Positions 1-8,056 are shown, counted from the stretch's first letter. The stretch: 36,516 nucleotides of DNA from an uncultured Clostridia bacterium (GCA_944391575.1 CALXUC010000015.1:1-36516); one strand, 5' to 3'. Notes: generated by a model from the sequence alone, not told the origin. Numbers and translations are program-made.

Positions 1-144
1 TAATGTCCAATTTAGCGGAAATATTTTTCCGTTAATGTTTAGAATTTTTTGGGACATTTTCAAAAATTATTGACATAAATGTAAGAAAATTTTTAAAAAT
101 TTTTGTAACTGTTACAATTCACAGATAAAAAAATATTAATGTTC

Positions 145-226
145 CTTATATATTAATATTTTTATCAAAAAAATAAGCTTAGGTGTAACAATCCGGGTCT
201 TTGATTGCAAAATATTAATATATAAG
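145..226. repeat. Structured hairpin element, copy E1
   Basis: An 18-bp perfect inverted repeat (145-162 with 209-226) encloses an inner 6-bp helix (ATCAAA at 164-169 with TTTGAT at 200-205) and an apical stretch carrying CTTAG and then ACAATCCGGG. The same arrangement recurs at 12779-12850 and 17283-17371 with different arm sequences but preserved pairing and the same apical words. It lies upstream of the promoter of the small exported-protein gene. It has no long T-run after either arm, so it does not look like a simple terminator. It may be a dispersed palindromic repeat or an RNA element; function unknown. Confidence 0.6.
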
Positions 227-289
227 TACTTTATATGTTTTACAATAAAAGCTATGAATAGTAATTAACTACCATAACTATCATATCAT

Positions 290-318
290 TAGACATTTCA
301 ACAATATTATGTTATAAT
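290..318 (+). promoter_or_regulatory. Sigma-A promoter of the exported-protein gene
   Basis: TAGACA (290-295) is separated by 17 bp from a perfect TATAAT (313-318). The start codon of the next gene is 29 bp further on, with GGAGG in between. Confidence 0.7.
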
Positions 319-347
319 AGTGATATAAACTTTATATGGAGGCAAAT

Positions 348-716
348 ATGAAGCTTTTTCTCCCCATTTTTGTTAGCGTTTTTCTTTTGCTTGGGAACAT
401 TTCTATTTCTCATGCAGAAATAGAGGAAGAAGAAACTTATGGTCGGTATAACGCTCTCATTATTGATTACGATAGGGTAACTGATGCGGAGACGTTGTAT
501 GATGAAATCTACGAAAAGCTCAAGGAAGTCGAGTTTTTCACCAAGAAGGGTGAGAGCCAACTAATAATAATTTCGTATGATACGTATAATCCCAAGATAT
601 GGTCACAAGTACGTGCCATTGTTCAAAAGGGAAATCTTGTTGAAATGAAGAAGTTTTTGTATTTGAAGGATAATCACCAAGGCATTCGTGATGCCTACGT
701 GTTTTGGTTGAAGTAA
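348..716 (+). CDS. Small exported protein of unknown function
   Basis: 122 residues from ATG 348, chosen over an ATG at 336 because GGAGG lies just upstream at a normal distance. The N-terminus is a typical signal peptide: MK, a hydrophobic core of about 15 residues, then ISHA followed by an acidic EIEEEE mature start, which suggests cleavage near residue 23. The mature part of about 100 residues is mixed alpha/beta with an acidic N-terminus and ends in an aromatic segment. I recognise no family. It has its own promoter and terminator, so it is monocistronic. Codon choice is less AT-biased than in glyA (CTC, GTC, ACG, CGT and GCC codons are present), which could reflect recent transfer or different selection. 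Confidence 0.75.
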   Translation: MKLFLPIFVSVFLLLGNISISHAEIEEEETYGRYNALIIDYDRVTDAETLYDEIYEKLKEVEFFTKKGESQLIIISYDTYNPKIWSQVRAIVQKGNLVEMKKFLYLKDNHQGIRDAYVFWLK

Positions 717-724
717 CCTCTAAG

Positions 725-766
725 ACTCTTCCTTTTCATGAAATTTTATGGAAAGGAAGAGTTTTT
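725..766 (+). terminator. Rho-independent terminator
   Basis: A stem of about 13 bp (725-737 with 750-762, one G-U pair) is followed by TTTTT. It starts 8 bp after the stop codon of the exported-protein gene. Confidence 0.85.
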
Positions 767-791
767 GTTTAAATTTTTTGTTTAAATTAAT

Positions 792-820
792 TTGACTTTT
801 CTTTTAATAATATATATAAT
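792..820 (+). promoter_or_regulatory. glyA promoter
   Basis: TTGACT (792-797), a 17-bp spacer, then TATAAT (815-820). The predicted transcript starts near 827, leaving a very short leader before the GGAGGGG ribosome binding site, so there is no room for a riboswitch. Confidence 0.75.
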
Positions 821-848
821 AAATGAGAATTAAGAATGGAGGGGTAAT

Positions 849-2084
849 ATGGATTTTAAAAATTTAGAAAAAGAAGATATAGAGGTATATAATGCAATTC
901 AGAATGAAAAGAAAAGGCAACAAGAAAAATTAGAGTTAATTGCATCAGAAAACTTTGTATCTTATGCTGTTATGGAAGCTATGGGGAGCTATATGACTAA
1001 TAAATATGCAGAAGGGTATCCAGGAAATAGATATTATGCAGGTTGCCAAAATGTAGATGTTGTAGAAAATTTAGCAAGAGAAAGATTAAAAAAATTATTT
1101 GGGGCAGAGTATGTAAATGTTCAACCACATTCTGGTGCACAAGCTAATATGGCAGTTTATAATGCTGTTTTAGATTATGGCGATACAGTAATGGGATTAA
1201 ATTTATCACATGGTGGTCATTTAACACATGGAAGCAAAGTTAATTCTTCTGGAAAATTATATAATTTTATATCTTATGGTGTAGATAAAGATACTGGAAT
1301 AATAGATTATGAAGAAGTCGAGAGATTAGCTTTAGAACATAAACCTAAATTAATCGTTACAGGTGCAAGTGCTTATCCAAGAGAAATTGATTTTAAACGT
1401 TTTAAAGAAATTGCCGATAAGGTAGGAGCAATGCTTATGGTCGATATGGCACATATTGCAGGATTAGTTGCAGCAGGATTACATCAAAATCCTGTAGAAT
1501 ATGCAGATTTTGTTACTAGTACAACACATAAAACTTTAAGAGGACCTAGAGGTGGTATTATTTTATGCAAGGAGAAATATGGTAAAGTAATAGATAAATC
1601 TGTTTTCCCAGGAATACAAGGTGGTCCATTAATGCACGTTATCGCAGCAAAGGCTGTTTGCTTTAAAGAAGCATTAACAGACGAATTTAAAGAATATCAA
1701 AAACAAATTATAAAAAATGCAAAAGCAATGGCTGATGAATTAAATAAATTAGGATTTAATATGGTTTCAGGAGGAACTGATAATCATTTAATTTTAATAG
1801 ATTTAAGAAATAAAGGAATTACAGGTAAAGAATTAGAAGTAAGACTAGATGAAGTAGGTATAACAGCAAATAAAAATGCCGTTCCATTCGATACAGAGAA
1901 GCCTTCAATAACTAGTGGAATAAGAATAGGAACTCCTGCAATTACAACAAGAGGATTAAAAGAAGAAGATTGTAGAGAAATTGCTAATTTAATTTCATTA
2001 ATTGTTGATGATTTTGAAGGTAATAGAAATAAAGTGATAGAAAAAGTAAAAGAGATTTGTAATAAATATCCATTATATGAATAA
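849..2084 (+). CDS. glyA: Serine hydroxymethyltransferase
   Basis: 411 residues, the normal bacterial SHMT length. This cytosolic PLP enzyme interconverts serine plus tetrahydrofolate with glycine plus 5,10-methylene-tetrahydrofolate and supplies one-carbon units. Visible signatures are LIASENFVS near residue 28, [26 protein letters not shown], the PLP-site DMAHIAGL, the Schiff-base lysine in [13 protein letters not shown], and SGIRIGTPA near the C-terminus. The start is fixed by a strong GGAGGGG ribosome binding site. It has its own promoter, and an inverted repeat follows the stop, so it is probably transcribed alone. Nothing looks abnormal. Confidence 0.98.
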   Translation: MDFKNLEKEDIEVYNAIQNEKKRQQEKLELIASENFVSYAVMEAMGSYMTNKYAEGYPGNRYYAGCQNVDVVENLARERLKKLFGAEYVNVQPHSGAQANMAVYNAVLDYGDTVMGLNLSHGGHLTHGSKVNSSGKLYNFISYGVDKDTGIIDYEEVERLALEHKPKLIVTGASAYPREIDFKRFKEIADKVGAMLMVDMAHIAGLVAAGLHQNPVEYADFVTSTTHKTLRGPRGGIILCKEKYGKVIDKSVFPGIQGGPLMHVIAAKAVCFKEALTDEFKEYQKQIIKNAKAMADELNKLGFNMVSGGTDNHLILIDLRNKGITGKELEVRLDEVGITANKNAVPFDTEKPSITSGIRIGTPAITTRGLKEEDCREIANLISLIVDDFEGNRNKVIEKVKEICNKYPLYE

Positions 2085-2100
2085 TACGAAATTTAAAAAT

Positions 2101-2133
2101 TTATATTGTATATAAATTTTATATACAATATAA
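2101..2133 (+). terminator. Perfect inverted repeat after glyA, likely terminator
   Basis: Two perfect 15-nt arms (2101-2115 and 2119-2133) are separated by 3 nt. The stem is entirely A/T-rich with only two G-C pairs, and the downstream U-tract is weak, so it could act as a poor terminator or as an mRNA 3' stabiliser. Confidence 0.5.
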
Positions 2134-2183
2134 TTTGTATAAAATGATAAATATTAAATATTAAAAGAGAGTTGTTATATAAA

Positions 2184-3623
2184 ATGATAAAAAAATATTT
2201 AAATATAAAGAGTTTATATTTATTAATAATTTTTTTATTTGCTATTCCGAGTGTAATTCATATAATTAATTCTGGATTTATATTAGAAAGTGAAAGCTAT
2301 TTTCATTTTTTTATAAATAATTCAGAATTAAAAGATAATTCTATTTTAAATGCTATTATTTACGCAGGATTTTTTATAAGTTTATTTTTAATATATTTTA
2401 TATTTCTAAAAAAACGTAATAAAATATTTAAAAATATAAAAGAAATAGTTGTTTTAATAGTAATAGCTGCAGTATTATTTGGAATTATCTTGCCGATAAC
2501 TAGTTCAGATGTATTCTCGTATGCAACTACAGGAGAAATACAAAGTAGATATGGTGCAAACCCTTATTACGATAAAATAATAGATATAAAAAATACAAAT
2601 GATACTTCAAATAACGAAATATTGAATGCTATAACTATATGGGATAATCAATTAGTTATATACGGGCCATTATGGAGCTTAATATGTAGTATTGTAACAT
2701 TTTTATCATTTTCAAAAGTTTCAGTTGCATTAATATTATTTAAAGTATTTGCAATATTGGTTCATATAGCAAATGTAATATTAATTTACAAAATTACAAA
2801 AAAGAAATTTTGGGCAATATTTTATGGATTAAACCCATATATTTTATTTGAAACTATTTCAAATGTCCATAATGATATATATTTAGTATTTTTTACATTA
2901 TTAGCATTGTACTTCTTTATAAATAAAAAACGTTTAGTTGTAGCATTATTCTTCTTAGCGTGTGCTACTTGCATAAAATATTTGACGGTATTATTAGTGC
3001 CAATTTTATTAATTTATTATTATAGAAAAGAAACAATAGGTAAAAGAGTTATTAAGTGTATAAAAAGTGGATTACTCTTCGCATTTTTTGTAATTTTAAT
3101 GTATTTAATATATTTAAGAAATATAGAAATGATTTTTTACGTATTTATACAACAAACAAAATATAGAGAATCAATATTAACATTATTATATGTGTTTTTC
3201 AATAAGATAGATTGTAAAGAATATTTCTCTATCGCAACAAGAACGATATCTTTATTATGTATTGTAGCCTATGTAATATATATTTTTAAATTATTATTTA
3301 CAAAAGAAATAAAATTTAGAAAAATTATGAGCGACTGGAATGTAATTGTACTATTATTTATTGTAGCGTACATATCTAATTTATGTGTATGGTATTTTGT
3401 TTGGTTATTTGCAGCTGTTGCATGGCAAAATTCAAGAAATGCTAGAATAGCTATGTATTTACCTTTAATATATGAAATGCTTATATCATACTATTTTTAC
3501 TTAAGTGTAGAAAATGCATCTAAAACGTATTGCTTTTCTTTTATAAGTATATTAATTTTATTAATTATACTTTTTGCAAAGGGTGAATTTAAAATAGAGA
3601 GTAAAAAAATTAAAAAAATATAA
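2184..3623 (+). CDS. GT-C-type polytopic membrane glycosyltransferase
   Basis: 479 residues from ATG 2184; a TTG at 2172 is in frame but sits directly against the AGAGAG ribosome binding site, so the ATG is preferred. The protein has roughly ten hydrophobic segments. The first large extracytoplasmic loop carries the GT-C signature SSDVFSYATTGEI, GANPYYDKI and then YGPLW, as seen in polyprenol-phosphate-sugar-dependent mannosyl- and glycosyltransferases (GT39/GT87-like). Such enzymes move a sugar from a lipid-phosphate donor to an envelope acceptor on the outer face of the membrane; the acid of SSD is the expected catalytic residue. The C-terminus is a short lysine-rich cytoplasmic tail. Sugar and acceptor cannot be told from the sequence. 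Confidence 0.75.
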   Translation: MIKKYLNIKSLYLLIIFLFAIPSVIHIINSGFILESESYFHFFINNSELKDNSILNAIIYAGFFISLFLIYFIFLKKRNKIFKNIKEIVVLIVIAAVLFGIILPITSSDVFSYATTGEIQSRYGANPYYDKIIDIKNTNDTSNNEILNAITIWDNQLVIYGPLWSLICSIVTFLSFSKVSVALILFKVFAILVHIANVILIYKITKKKFWAIFYGLNPYILFETISNVHNDIYLVFFTLLALYFFINKKRLVVALFFLACATCIKYLTVLLVPILLIYYYRKETIGKRVIKCIKSGLLFAFFVILMYLIYLRNIEMIFYVFIQQTKYRESILTLLYVFFNKIDCKEYFSIATRTISLLCIVAYVIYIFKLLFTKEIKFRKIMSDWNVIVLLFIVAYISNLCVWYFVWLFAAVAWQNSRNARIAMYLPLIYEMLISYYFYLSVENASKTYCFSFISILILLIILFAKGEFKIESKKIKKI

Positions 3624-3666
3624 ATTTTATGCATAAAAATAAAAATTATGAATATAATAATAATAG

Positions 3667-3715
3667 TTAATTTAGAATTATAATAAGTAGTTCTAAATTA
3701 ATTATTATATTTTTT
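3667..3715 (+). terminator. Rho-independent terminator after the glycosyltransferase
   Basis: An 11-bp inverted repeat (3667-3677 with 3691-3701) is followed shortly by TTTTTT at about 3710-3715. Confidence 0.6.
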
Positions 3716-3746
3716 ACAAAAAATGACAAAAAAACTTCAATTTTCC

Positions 3747-3775
3747 TTGACATTGTTGAAAAAATGTAATATAAT
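3747..3775 (+). promoter_or_regulatory. tRNA promoter
   Basis: Perfect TTGACA (3747-3752), a 17-bp spacer and perfect TATAAT (3770-3775), placed 38 bp before the mature tRNA 5' end. Confidence 0.85.
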
Positions 3776-3813
3776 AATTATGTTAGTTGATTTTACTTGA
3801 CAAAATGTGACAT

Positions 3814-3889
3814 CGCGGAGTAGAGCAGTTGGCAGCTCGTTGGGCTCATAACCCAAAGGTCGATAGTTCGAGTCTATCCTCCGCAACCA
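3814..3889 (+). tRNA. Initiator tRNA-fMet (CAU anticodon)
   Basis: A 76-nt cloverleaf with encoded CCA. The acceptor arms CGCGGAG and CTCCGCA leave position 1 (C) unpaired with position 72 (A), the hallmark of bacterial initiator tRNA. The anticodon stem carries three consecutive G-C pairs (TTGGG with CCCAA) around CTCATAA, the second initiator signature. The anticodon CAT is at 3847-3849, the D arm is GAGC/GCTC, and the T arm is GATAG-TTCGAGT-CTATC. It is a single tRNA gene with its own promoter and terminator. Confidence 0.96.
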
Positions 3890-3901
3890 AGTAAAATAAA
3901 G

Positions 3902-3930
3902 GGATTTAGCGATTTGCTAAATCCTATTTT
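3902..3930 (+). terminator. Terminator of tRNA-fMet
   Basis: GGATTTAGC (3902-3910) pairs with GCTAAATCC (3916-3924) and is followed by TATTTTT. Confidence 0.85.
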
Positions 3931-3998
3931 TAATATAAATTATAACTATTTCCTATTTATTCTATAAAAATTAAGAATGTAATAACAACAAAAACTAA

Positions 3999-4106
3999 TT
4001 TTTTGCCATATTAGGTAATAATCAAGATAAAGATATATTAGCAGATAGGTTGCCAGAAATAGGCGTAAGAAGCGTATTAACTATCAAAAAATATAAGTAT
4101 TTTTAG
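3999..4106 (+). other. Possible gene remnant downstream of the tRNA
   Basis: The intergenic stretch 3931-4217 has no intact gene. One frame reads open from about 3999 to the stop at 4104-4106 and encodes ILADRLPEIGVRSVLTI near its end, which looks more like real protein than random AT-rich translation. There is no start codon, ribosome binding site or upstream reading frame. I do not recognise the family; a decayed gene end beside a tRNA is one reading, chance another. Confidence 0.2.
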
Positions 4107-4145
4107 GCAAAAAATATTAGGTACACTGTATAAAGTGTGCCTAAT
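4107..4145 (-). terminator. Terminator of the sigma/anti-sigma operon
   Basis: Arms at 4116-4127 and 4134-4145 form a 12-bp stem (one G-T pair). Read on the minus strand it is followed by ATTTTTT (4109-4115 on the plus strand is an A-run). It lies about 70 bp beyond the anti-sigma stop codon. Confidence 0.7.
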
Positions 4146-4217
4146 AATTTTAATATTAAAAAGTTATAGTTCAATAAAAATTTTATAAAAACTTGCTATA
4201 TAGCTATTAATACTATT

Positions 4218-5078
4218 TTAAAAAATTTGTTTATCAATTTCAAATTCTTGTGTTCCCATATATCCAGGTGCAATTTCATATTTTTCAAATACTATAACAA
4301 CATTTCCATTTTCATTAATATAAAAATTTTGATATTCATTTTCAATTCCATCAAACCCATTTTCTTCTTTCGTAAAATACGCATTATCTGGATTTTTACT
4401 TCTTTCAGTTATTTCTTTATATATTGTTTCATCAATTATTTCTTTATAATCATTACCAAGTACATCTCGTAAATTTAAATTTTTTCCAGTTTTAATATCT
4501 ATATTATAAAAATACCTTTCTGTATATGCACTTGCTAAAGTTTCTGATTTTAAAATTACAAATGACACTACATCATCACTTGAATAACCTACTTTGTAAT
4601 CTATTTGTATATTTATTGGTTGATAACTTTCTTCTGTGCCACCAGTTTCAATAACAGCTTTTTTATATTCTGCAGCCCTTCCTTCAGCTTCTTCTAATAT
4701 TTCATTTATTTTTAACATTATCTCATAATTTATTCGTTTTTCTAAATCTGTGTTTCCAGTATTTTCTAAAGCTGGAATTTTTGCATTAATTAACTTAGTG
4801 GCATCTTCTTCTTTAATTTCTTTTACTGTAAAAATTTTCGCAATATCTCCTATAATTGGTATTTCTGCTATATCAGAAGCTAAACTAGAATTAGTATTAA
4901 TTAGGAGTACAAAAGCAATAAAAGTACAAGTTACTGTTGACATTGCATAATTAAAATATCTAAATATATGATGTTTTGGTTTTTCTTTATTTGCTATTGC
5001 TTTGTTTACAACGTAATTTAAATGTTCGGGTATTTTTATAGAGCTATAAACTTCTTTAGCTTTTTTTAAATTTTTCAT
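4218..5078 (-). CDS. RsiV-like anti-sigma factor, DUF3298-type
   Basis: 286 residues. A cytoplasmic N-terminal segment of about 45 residues is followed by one membrane helix (about 46-65, MSTVTCTFIAFVLLI) and an extracytoplasmic domain. The domain begins IAEIPIIGDIAKIFTV and contains YKVGYSSDDVVSFVI, YFYNIDIKTGKNLNLRDVL and a C-terminal F-EKYEIAPGYMGTQEF. This order and these motifs match the RsiV/DUF3298 family, in which the outer domain senses a signal (lysozyme for Bacillus RsiV) and regulated proteolysis frees the bound ECF sigma factor. It lies 73 bp downstream of the sigma gene in the same operon, with AAAGGA before the ATG. The sensed ligand here is inferred only from the family. Confidence 0.85.
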   Translation of the reverse strand: MKNLKKAKEVYSSIKIPEHLNYVVNKAIANKEKPKHHIFRYFNYAMSTVTCTFIAFVLLINTNSSLASDIAEIPIIGDIAKIFTVKEIKEEDATKLINAKIPALENTGNTDLEKRINYEIMLKINEILEEAEGRAAEYKKAVIETGGTEESYQPINIQIDYKVGYSSDDVVSFVILKSETLASAYTERYFYNIDIKTGKNLNLRDVLGNDYKEIIDETIYKEITERSKNPDNAYFTKEENGFDGIENEYQNFYINENGNVVIVFEKYEIAPGYMGTQEFEIDKQIF

Positions 5079-5151
5079 ATTTATATTTCCTTTCTATATG
5101 TTTCCATATCGATATATTCTACATATCTTTAATTTAAAATCTATATAATTT

Positions 5152-5637
5152 CTATATATCTTCAATTGAATTTTTTAAAATCTCTAAAGCTTTATACAGT
5201 CTTGATTTAACTGTACTAATATTTGTTTTTGTAATTTTTGCAATTTCTTCTATTTTCATATCTTCAAAATATCTTAGTATTATAACTGTTCTCAATTTTT
5301 TATTTAAATTTTGTATATATTTATACATATCAATTCCGTTAATACTTATATCATCATTCCATTCAATCTTATTTTCTATTTCTTGAGATTCATAAGTTAT
5401 AATTCTTTTATTTTTCTTAATATATTGCAAGCATTCATTAATCAAAATTCTGTAAAACCATGTTTTTACATACTCTTCTTTTTTTAATTTATTAATATGA
5501 TTTAAAGATTTAACTATTGCTTCTTGAACTATGTCCAAAGCCGCGTCTTCGTTTTTTGAATAGCTGAATGCAATTCTATAAAATTTATCTTCATTTTCTT
5601 TAATATAATTTATTAATGTTTCTTTAACATTTTGCAC
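5152..5637 (-). CDS. ECF RNA polymerase sigma factor, SigV-like
   Basis: 161 residues, the usual ECF size. Region 2 (about residues 15-75) carries FYRIAFSYSKNEDAALDIVQE, split here by motif as DALDIVQE-like promoter-melting sequence, followed by KTWFYRILINECL. Region 4 (about 105-155) carries LRTVIILRYFEDMKIEEIA and a helix-turn-helix ending STVKSRLYKAL. It directs RNA polymerase to a small envelope-stress regulon and is held inactive by the RsiV-like protein encoded next. It follows the DUF4358 gene by 13 bp, so the three genes are probably co-transcribed and autoregulated; I could not recognise the ECF promoter with confidence. Confidence 0.9.
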   Translation of the reverse strand: MQNVKETLINYIKENEDKFYRIAFSYSKNEDAALDIVQEAIVKSLNHINKLKKEEYVKTWFYRILINECLQYIKKNKRIITYESQEIENKIEWNDDISINGIDMYKYIQNLNKKLRTVIILRYFEDMKIEEIAKITKTNISTVKSRLYKALEILKNSIEDI

Positions 5638-5650
5638 TTTTAAGCTCCTT

Positions 5651-6142
5651 TTAATTATTAATATAATTGTTTATTATTTCCTTTGCTTTTTCTTCGTTAT
5701 TTGAGATACATAAGATTATATAATTATCTTTAGTTATTAAATTACAGTTTTCTAATTTAAACACTTCTTTTGGCAAATAACTTTGAAAATTTATTTTTAA
5801 TTCTTCTATTTTTGTTTCTATTATTTTTTTAAATTCATTTATTTTATTCTTATCAGATACTTCTATTATTAATATTTCTTCAACAGTAGCGCCAGTTCCT
5901 ACATAAGAAATAATATTTTTAAAATCTTCTTTATTAAAATTATATTTTTTAATTATACTATCTTCATCTATTATGCTTAAATCATCTTCAAATATTTCTG
6001 CAGTAATTAAATCTTCTGCTAATTTTTGCATATCTATACTTATATCTTTATTAGAATCTTTAGTATTCATAATAATTATTTCTATACCTACAAAAGCAAT
6101 TAAAATTATTAATATTATTATTATTATTATTATTTTCTTCAT
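5651..6142 (-). CDS. Membrane-anchored DUF4358-like protein
   Basis: 163 residues. The N-terminus is one long isoleucine-rich membrane anchor (residues 4-27), with no lipobox cysteine. The outer part has the DUF4358 pattern: LAEDLITAEIFEDDLSIID, YNFNKEDFKNIISYVGTGA, then VEEILIIEVSDKNK and a helical LKINFQSYLPKEV. The family is common in Clostridia beside envelope-stress genes, but no activity is established. It is the first gene of the probable operon with the ECF sigma and anti-sigma genes and may be part of its output. AAAGG lies upstream of the ATG. Confidence 0.65.
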   Translation of the reverse strand: MKKIIIIIIILIILIAFVGIEIIIMNTKDSNKDISIDMQKLAEDLITAEIFEDDLSIIDEDSIIKKYNFNKEDFKNIISYVGTGATVEEILIIEVSDKNKINEFKKIIETKIEELKINFQSYLPKEVFKLENCNLITKDNYIILCISNNEEKAKEIINNYINN

Positions 6143-6302
6143 ATTTACGATTAATCCTTTCTATTATGTTTTATATTTTAAAATTATAATTATTTTTAAA
6201 TTCGACATTAAATCAAATCATTAATAAGACTTTAGCAAGGCTAGAATAGGGTAAATTTATTTTTTTATATACAAATAAGTAGTTAAATTTTTATTAATAA
6301 AT

Positions 6303-7139
6303 TTAATTATTTTTTAAGCATTCTAGCCATTTCAAACAATATTCTTTATTCAGATGTATTCCATCAGGACTTGCATCTTCAGGTAAGTTACCATTTATAT
6401 CAGATAGAACTGGAACTAAATTAATATATTCAATTCCTTTTTTATCAGCCATTTCTTTAATTAAAGCATTATATTCATTTATTTTTTTGTTATTATAAAT
6501 ATTATCACTATCAGATCTTGTTTTTGTAACAGGGATAATAGATTGAATTATAATTTCACAATTAGGCTTAATTTTTTTAATAGAATCTATTAGTTCTTCG
6601 TATTTTTCAATAAAAATACTACTATATACCCATCCAAGTTCATTTATTCCTAACATAATATATATTGTATCAACATTTTTAGTTTTTAAATCTTCTAATA
6701 TAGTTATTTTCTCACCTTTTTTATTTGTTATAAATTTTTTAGTGATAGCCGTATCAACCATTAAACCTACATTTGTATAATCAACAACATCTTTTAAACC
6801 TGCATACATTAAAAAAGCTTGTGTTCTAGAATCCCCAATAAATGCTACATTACTTCCAAAACTTCTAGTTTCTTTATTATCTATATTAATAACATTCTCA
6901 CTAAAGTTATTATCAATGTTTGTAATGTTTTCTTCTATTTTATTATTTCCATTTATAACAGTACTAGGCGGTGCTATATTGTTGTTTATTATATCATTAT
7001 TGTTTTTATTTTGATCTGAAGCAAATGCTTGTGTTAATCCCAATAATATTAGTAATAATATTATTATAAAAATAAATATTTTAATTTTTTTCTTTTTCTT
7101 AGTATTTACATATATCATTTTATATTTCATTCCTTGCAT
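6303..7139 (-). CDS. Membrane-anchored SGNH/GDSL hydrolase
   Basis: Up to 278 residues. A lysine-rich start leads into one membrane anchor (about residues 22-41), then an Asn-rich linker and an SGNH domain from about residue 95. Block I is VAFIGDSRTQAF (catalytic Ser), block III is IYIMLGINELGW (oxyanion Asn) and block V is SPDGIHLNKEYC (catalytic Asp and His). Such extracytoplasmic enzymes add or remove acyl, usually acetyl, groups on envelope polysaccharides. In Bacillus the SigV regulon includes a peptidoglycan O-acetyltransferase with an SGNH domain, so proximity to the sigma/anti-sigma pair is suggestive. Three in-frame ATGs (7139, 7130, 7118) are possible starts; AAGGA favours one of the inner two. 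Confidence 0.85.
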   Translation of the reverse strand: MQGMKYKMIYVNTKKKKKIKIFIFIIILLLILLGLTQAFASDQNKNNNDIINNNIAPPSTVINGNNKIEENITNIDNNFSENVINIDNKETRSFGSNVAFIGDSRTQAFLMYAGLKDVVDYTNVGLMVDTAITKKFITNKKGEKITILEDLKTKNVDTIYIMLGINELGWVYSSIFIEKYEELIDSIKKIKPNCEIIIQSIIPVTKTRSDSDNIYNNKKINEYNALIKEMADKKGIEYINLVPVLSDINGNLPEDASPDGIHLNKEYCLKWLECLKNN

Positions 7140-7484
7140 AATATATTTGGGTTTTTAAAGACTGCCCATAAACTTTTATAGTAATTTTATTTATTCATTT
7201 TATTCATGATGTATTAGTTGATGTATTAGTATGTTAATGTTGGTGCGTTATAATTTTAACATTTATTTTTATTTACATTTATTAGATTATTTAGAATTGA
7301 AAAAAGTTTAAATTTTTATGAAAAAAAATAAAAAATTTTTCGCTTTGAATAGGTTAGTTTGAATAGGGATTATTTTGGATTAGTACAGAAGTAAAAATAA
7401 AGAAATTATATTAAGCTAAAAAGCTTAAAGAACATACAGAAGTAAAAATAAAGAAGTAGAGCGTATTTCTACTTCTATTTGATA
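7140..7484. other. Gene-free interval with a direct repeat and hairpins
   Basis: No gene is visible. A 20-bp direct repeat starting ACAGAAGTAAAAATAA occurs at 7385-7404 and 7436-7455. Between the copies lies the palindrome TTAAGCT-AAAA-AGCTTAA (7411-7428). The second copy runs into the terminator-like stem at 7452-7476. Nearby, TGATGTATTAGT is also repeated (7208-7230). The significance is unknown. Confidence 0.55.
7452..7476 (-). terminator. Terminator of the XRE regulator gene
   Basis: AGAAGTAGA (7452-7460) pairs with TCTACTTCT (7468-7476). On the minus strand the stem is followed by CTTTATTTTT, 9 bp past the regulator stop codon. Confidence 0.7.
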
Positions 7485-7700
7485 TTATATTTCATTAAAG
7501 ATAAATAATTTATATGTTTCTATTTTTAAAGCACTAGCAATTTTTTGGATATTGGCTAATGAAATGCTTCTTAATCCTCTTTCAAGTGCACTAATATATG
7601 TTCTATGTAACCCTGATAAATCTGCTAGTTCTTCTTGTGATATTCCTAAATTTTTGCGGTATTTTCTTACGTTCTTTCCAAATTGTTTGCAGATTTCCAT
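7485..7700 (-). CDS. Small XRE-family helix-turn-helix regulator
   Basis: 71 residues, essentially one HTH_3 domain. Residues 10-60 read as NVRKYRKNLGISQEELADL for the first helices and SGLHRTYISALERGLRSI for the recognition region, followed by LANIQKIASALKI. It has no effector domain, so it probably works as a DNA-binding dimer. GGGGTGAT precedes the ATG. The perfect palindrome ATTGTATACAAT (7721-7732) sits in its promoter region and is a candidate self-operator. It is the last gene before CRISPR array 1 and is transcribed away from it; I see no evidence that it regulates the array. Confidence 0.88.
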   Translation of the reverse strand: MEICKQFGKNVRKYRKNLGISQEELADLSGLHRTYISALERGLRSISLANIQKIASALKIETYKLFIFNEI

Positions 7701-7720
7701 AATCTATCACCCCGTGAATT

Positions 7721-7732
7721 ATTGTATACAAT
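7721..7732. promoter_or_regulatory. Palindromic operator candidate for the XRE gene
   Basis: ATTGTATACAAT is a perfect 12-bp palindrome 20 bp upstream of the XRE start codon. It overlaps the likely -10 region on the minus strand, where TTGTCT lies about 17 bp further upstream. This position fits autorepression. Confidence 0.45.
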
Positions 7733-7922
7733 TTATTAATAAAATTCCACAGACAATAAGTAACATTCGATAAAAATTTTATTTTTGTGGACTGTTTTCT
7801 TATTTTTGCCCTTTATATAAATTGATTAATTTTTATTTACGTTTATTTTGTCGGTTTTGAACGTGTATTCACATAATTAATAGTAGAGATGAATTTTCAC
7901 GAAAAATATAATTGGAATAAAG

Positions 7923-8056
7923 TTTTCCAGCTGATATCCAAAAAACATTGAAAAATAAGCTTTCTTAAAAGTTGAGGCCCGCTTGGAAAAAATAATAATG
8001 CTTGATAAATCTAGATCTTGATGTTATAATAATTTCGTGAGGCTTAAATATCGTTG
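7923..8056 (+). promoter_or_regulatory. Leader of CRISPR array 1 with promoter
   Basis: TTTTCCAGC (7923-7931) and GCTTGGAAAA (7981-7990) form an inverted pair. The array promoter is TTGATA (8002-8007), 17 bp, TATAAT (8025-8030). The last six bases before the first repeat are TCGTTG. The array 2 leader has the same inverted pair, the same promoter with the same spacing, 26 bp between -10 and first repeat, and the same TCGTTG end. It marks the leader-proximal (newest spacer) side and plus-strand transcription of array 1. Confidence 0.8.

Noticed and set aside
4193-4215. A fourth copy of the hairpin element, because GCTATATAGCTATT occurs here
   Set aside because: Only the arm-like words are present. 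There is no matching second arm, inner helix or apical ACAATC motif.
3931-4217. Integrated mobile element next to tRNA-fMet
   Set aside because: No integrase, no duplicated tRNA 3' end and no attachment repeat was seen; only a doubtful gene remnant is present.
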